Assembly (NCBI GenBank): GCA_964371615.1
Contig: CAYJMS010000001.1
Coordinates: 806,001 to 870,000, forward strand
Length of the DNA: 64,000 nt
From: SpSt-333 sp964371615
GTDB taxonomy: Bacteria; Bacteroidota; Ignavibacteria; UBA10030; UBA8401
Direction: 5' to 3'
The notes under the pieces are model-generated. The model did no database searches, had not been told where the DNA came from, and worked only from the letters and a program-made list of their open reading frames with translations. Position 1 is the first letter of the stretch; each line of letters begins with the position of its first letter. The position numbers were made by a program, and so were the translations under genes. This document shows, piece after piece, positions 62,506 to 64,000 of this stretch.

Positions 62506-62532
62506 GCCCGGCCTCACACACCGGGTTTTTTT
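62506..62532 (+). terminator. terminator of the ubiquitin-like operon
   Basis: CCCGG (62507-62511 or nearby) pairs with CCGGG (62521-62525), followed by seven T. Short stem but a strong U-tract, between convergent genes. Confidence 0.6.
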
Positions 62533-62533
62533 A

Positions 62534-62989
62534 TTACATCAATCCCCGCTCAGCAAACGACGTGAACAATCCCCCGGCAAAGATAATATGATCATGAACG
62601 GGAATACCGATGATTTTGCCTGCTTCAACGATCTGCTTGGTGATCGATATGTCTTCGTTAGACGGCTCAGGATTGTCCGATGGGTGATTATGCGCCAGAA
62701 TAATGGCAGCTGCAGTCGTGACTATCGCACCTCGAAATACCTCTCGGGGATGGACCAGTGACGAATTAAGCAGCCCTTCGGTGATGATTTCAAACCCCAG
62801 GACTTTATTGGAACTGCTCAGCCAGAACACAACAAACCGCTCGCGGACCTGATCCTTGAACAGGGAGCCGTAATGATTGAATATGTCTTGCGGGGATTTT
62901 ATGGTAACGTATCGTGTTTTGCAGAATTCTTCGGCCAGTTCGATGGACTCCTTGAACCGCCAGTCGACGGTCCGGATGGCATACTTCAT
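62534..62989 (-). CDS. short RadC-like JAB/MPN-domain protein
   Basis: The 151-residue protein carries the JAB metal-binding motif HNHPSDNPEPSNEDI with upstream Glu in GFEIITEGLLNSSLVHPREVF. It lacks the N-terminal helix-hairpin-helix part of full RadC, as typical of the short RadC-like proteins on mobile elements. GGAGA precedes the start. It is convergent with the ubiquitin-like operon. JAB domains act as deubiquitinases in other systems, so it could serve that operon, but RadC-like proteins also occur on many unrelated elements. Confidence 0.85.
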   Translation of the reverse strand: MKYAIRTVDWRFKESIELAEEFCKTRYVTIKSPQDIFNHYGSLFKDQVRERFVVFWLSSSNKVLGFEIITEGLLNSSLVHPREVFRGAIVTTAAAIILAHNHPSDNPEPSNEDISITKQIVEAGKIIGIPVHDHIIFAGGLFTSFAERGLM

Positions 62990-63171
62990 AAGATCTCCGA
63001 GATGGTGGATAAAATTGGTCTCGGTTTCTTATACCAGAAAAGGATGATTACTTATTTCATTATTGTAGCATGATTGCTAGATTTGTATACAGCGTTATTG
63101 TAGATCAGATAAACCTGCATTAAAATCGTAACATAATCGCTATCTGCATTTAATAACAAATGGAGGTAGAT

Positions 63172-64000
63172 ATGTTCCTTTCAAAATCGACAAGTGGCAT
63201 ATATTATCTGTATTACAATGATCCCACCGGCCGTCGGCATAAAGTGACCACAAAAGCCCGACAAAAAACCAACGCATTAAACTTTCTCACGATATTCAGG
63301 CAAGAAGAAAAAAAGAGGAATTTGCCAATAACATTTTCGGCGTTTATCAAACAGTTTCTTGATAATACTAAGTCGAATTACCAGCGAGGAACCATTGAAT
63401 TGTATGAAAGGACAAGGGACCTATTCTTGCAAATAATAGGAGATGTCCCGCTTGCTGCAATTACACCGTATCACTGGGATAAGTATAAAGCAACAAGGTC
63501 GCAGACAGTATCTGCCTGGACCGTGAATATTGAACTGCGTAATCTTCGATGTATCCTCAACAAGGCATTTCGATGGGAATTAATTAGCAGAAATCCATTT
63601 GCAATGCAACCATTATGTCCAATACCGGAGAGATACCCGGTATTTTTTACTCATGATGAATTTAAGATCTTCTACAATTCAATCAAAGACCAATGGTTCA
63701 AGGACGTGATGTTGTTTGCCGCATTTACTGGAATGCGAAGATCTGAAATAATAAACTTACGATGGAAGGATGTGGATCTTGAGAAGAAAACAATCCACGT
63801 CCAATCCAATCCGACGTTTCGAACGAAAGCGGGGAAGAAGCGAGTAGTCCCAATACATGAAATTCTTATTCCTATGCTGGAAAGCCGGGACCGGAGTGTT
63901 CAAGATGAATTAGTATTCACATACCAAAATAAAATTATCAGTAAAAATTCAATCACCCATAAATTCATCGATGTAATAAGAGAAAGCGGCATTCAGAAGA
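63172..64000 (+). CDS. tyrosine recombinase/integrase (truncated by window edge)
   Basis: An open frame starts at ATG 63172, preceded by TGGAGGT, and runs past the end of the window. The translation begins MFLSKSTSGIYYLYYNDPTG (arm-type N-terminus), has a SAM-like core-binding domain (about residues 55-150), and the catalytic domain begins with TGMRRSEIINLRW, the first Arg box of tyrosine recombinases, and DVDLEKKTIHV. The His-X-X-Arg and Tyr boxes lie beyond the window. It is adjacent to the mobile-element genes on its left and is the probable integrase of this element; the tRNA-like fragments to the left are candidate targets. Confidence 0.88.
   Translation, partial: MFLSKSTSGIYYLYYNDPTGRRHKVTTKARQKTNALNFLTIFRQEEKKRNLPITFSAFIKQFLDNTKSNYQRGTIELYERTRDLFLQIIGDVPLAAITPYHWDKYKATRSQTVSAWTVNIELRNLRCILNKAFRWELISRNPFAMQPLCPIPERYPVFFTHDEFKIFYNSIKDQWFKDVMLFAAFTGMRRSEIINLRWKDVDLEKKTIHVQSNPTFRTKAGKKRVVPIHEILIPMLESRDRSVQDELVFTYQNKIISKNSITHKFIDVIRESGIQK

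Larger units (their letters stand above)
40221..64000. mobile_element. putative integrated element (left edge to window end)
   Basis: The region contains a mobile-element primase-helicase, phage-type early genes (DUF932, WGR-ligase, Gam-like), RadC-like protein and a tyrosine integrase at the right edge, with a tRNA-like fragment at the left. No phage structural or conjugation genes are seen, so its type (phage-plasmid, satellite or ICE) is unclear. The right boundary lies outside the window. Confidence 0.45.

Overview
The window looks like a chromosomal segment of a Bacteroidota/Chlorobiota-type (FCB) bacterium, closest in character to Ignavibacteria-like lineages. The main reasons are a 1,524-residue secreted protein ending in a type IX secretion sorting domain (NYPNPFNP, SGVYY, KKLMLLK signatures), many lipoproteins, and FucP-type sugar transport next to a glycosidase cluster. 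This is inferred from protein style; no rRNA or complete tRNA gene is present.

Region 1 (1-3.6 kb, visibly GC-rich) holds a three-gene cassette: a RecA/ImuA-like protein with destroyed nucleotide-binding motifs, an 86-residue protein, and a family-B DNA polymerase with polymerase motifs but no exonuclease acidic residues. The layout resembles the ImuA-ImuB-DnaE2 mutasome with a PolB as the polymerase. Two sister palindromes precede it, one covering the first gene's ribosome-binding site. Region 2 (3.7-10.1 kb) is a high-mannose glycan locus: GH125, GH47 and GH92 mannosidases and a FucP-family transporter. Region 3 (10.1-12.4 kb) has a PLD3/4-like gene broken by one in-frame stop and two membrane proteins. 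Region 4 (12.4-18.3 kb) is a divergent Opp/Dpp-type peptide ABC transporter. Region 5 (18.3-27.8 kb) is a signalling block: Ser/Thr kinase-AAA-TPR, NtrC-like regulator with an altered GAFTGA loop, lipoprotein, TPR protein, GAF histidine kinase.

Region 6 (28.2-40.3 kb) is a copper/heavy-metal island: CusABC-type RND efflux, CopB-type P-ATPase and several Met/His/Cys-rich accessory proteins. It is bracketed by tRNA-like fragments sharing a 16-bp direct repeat. Region 7 (40.3-64 kb) looks like an integrated element: a primase-helicase with an adjacent GGTAAC iteron-like array, an early-phage-type module (DUF932, WGR-DNA ligase, Gam-like, a 23-residue micro-protein), a complex nested inverted repeat, an FGE-domain membrane protein, a T9SS glycosidase, a short RadC-like JAB protein and, at the right edge, a truncated tyrosine integrase.

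The most notable system is at 58.4-62.5 kb: seven co-directional genes with an ECF-like sigma factor, a possible HTH regulator, an ImmA/IrrE protease, a single-domain multiubiquitin-family protein, a ThiF/E1 enzyme with an N-terminal DUF6791-like domain that contains an E2-reminiscent HPC...NG motif, a DUF6527-like Cys-rich protein and a DUF2188 protein. It is a candidate protease-controlled ubiquitin-like conjugation and defence operon carried on a mobile element. All family assignments are from reading the sequence; no database search was run.
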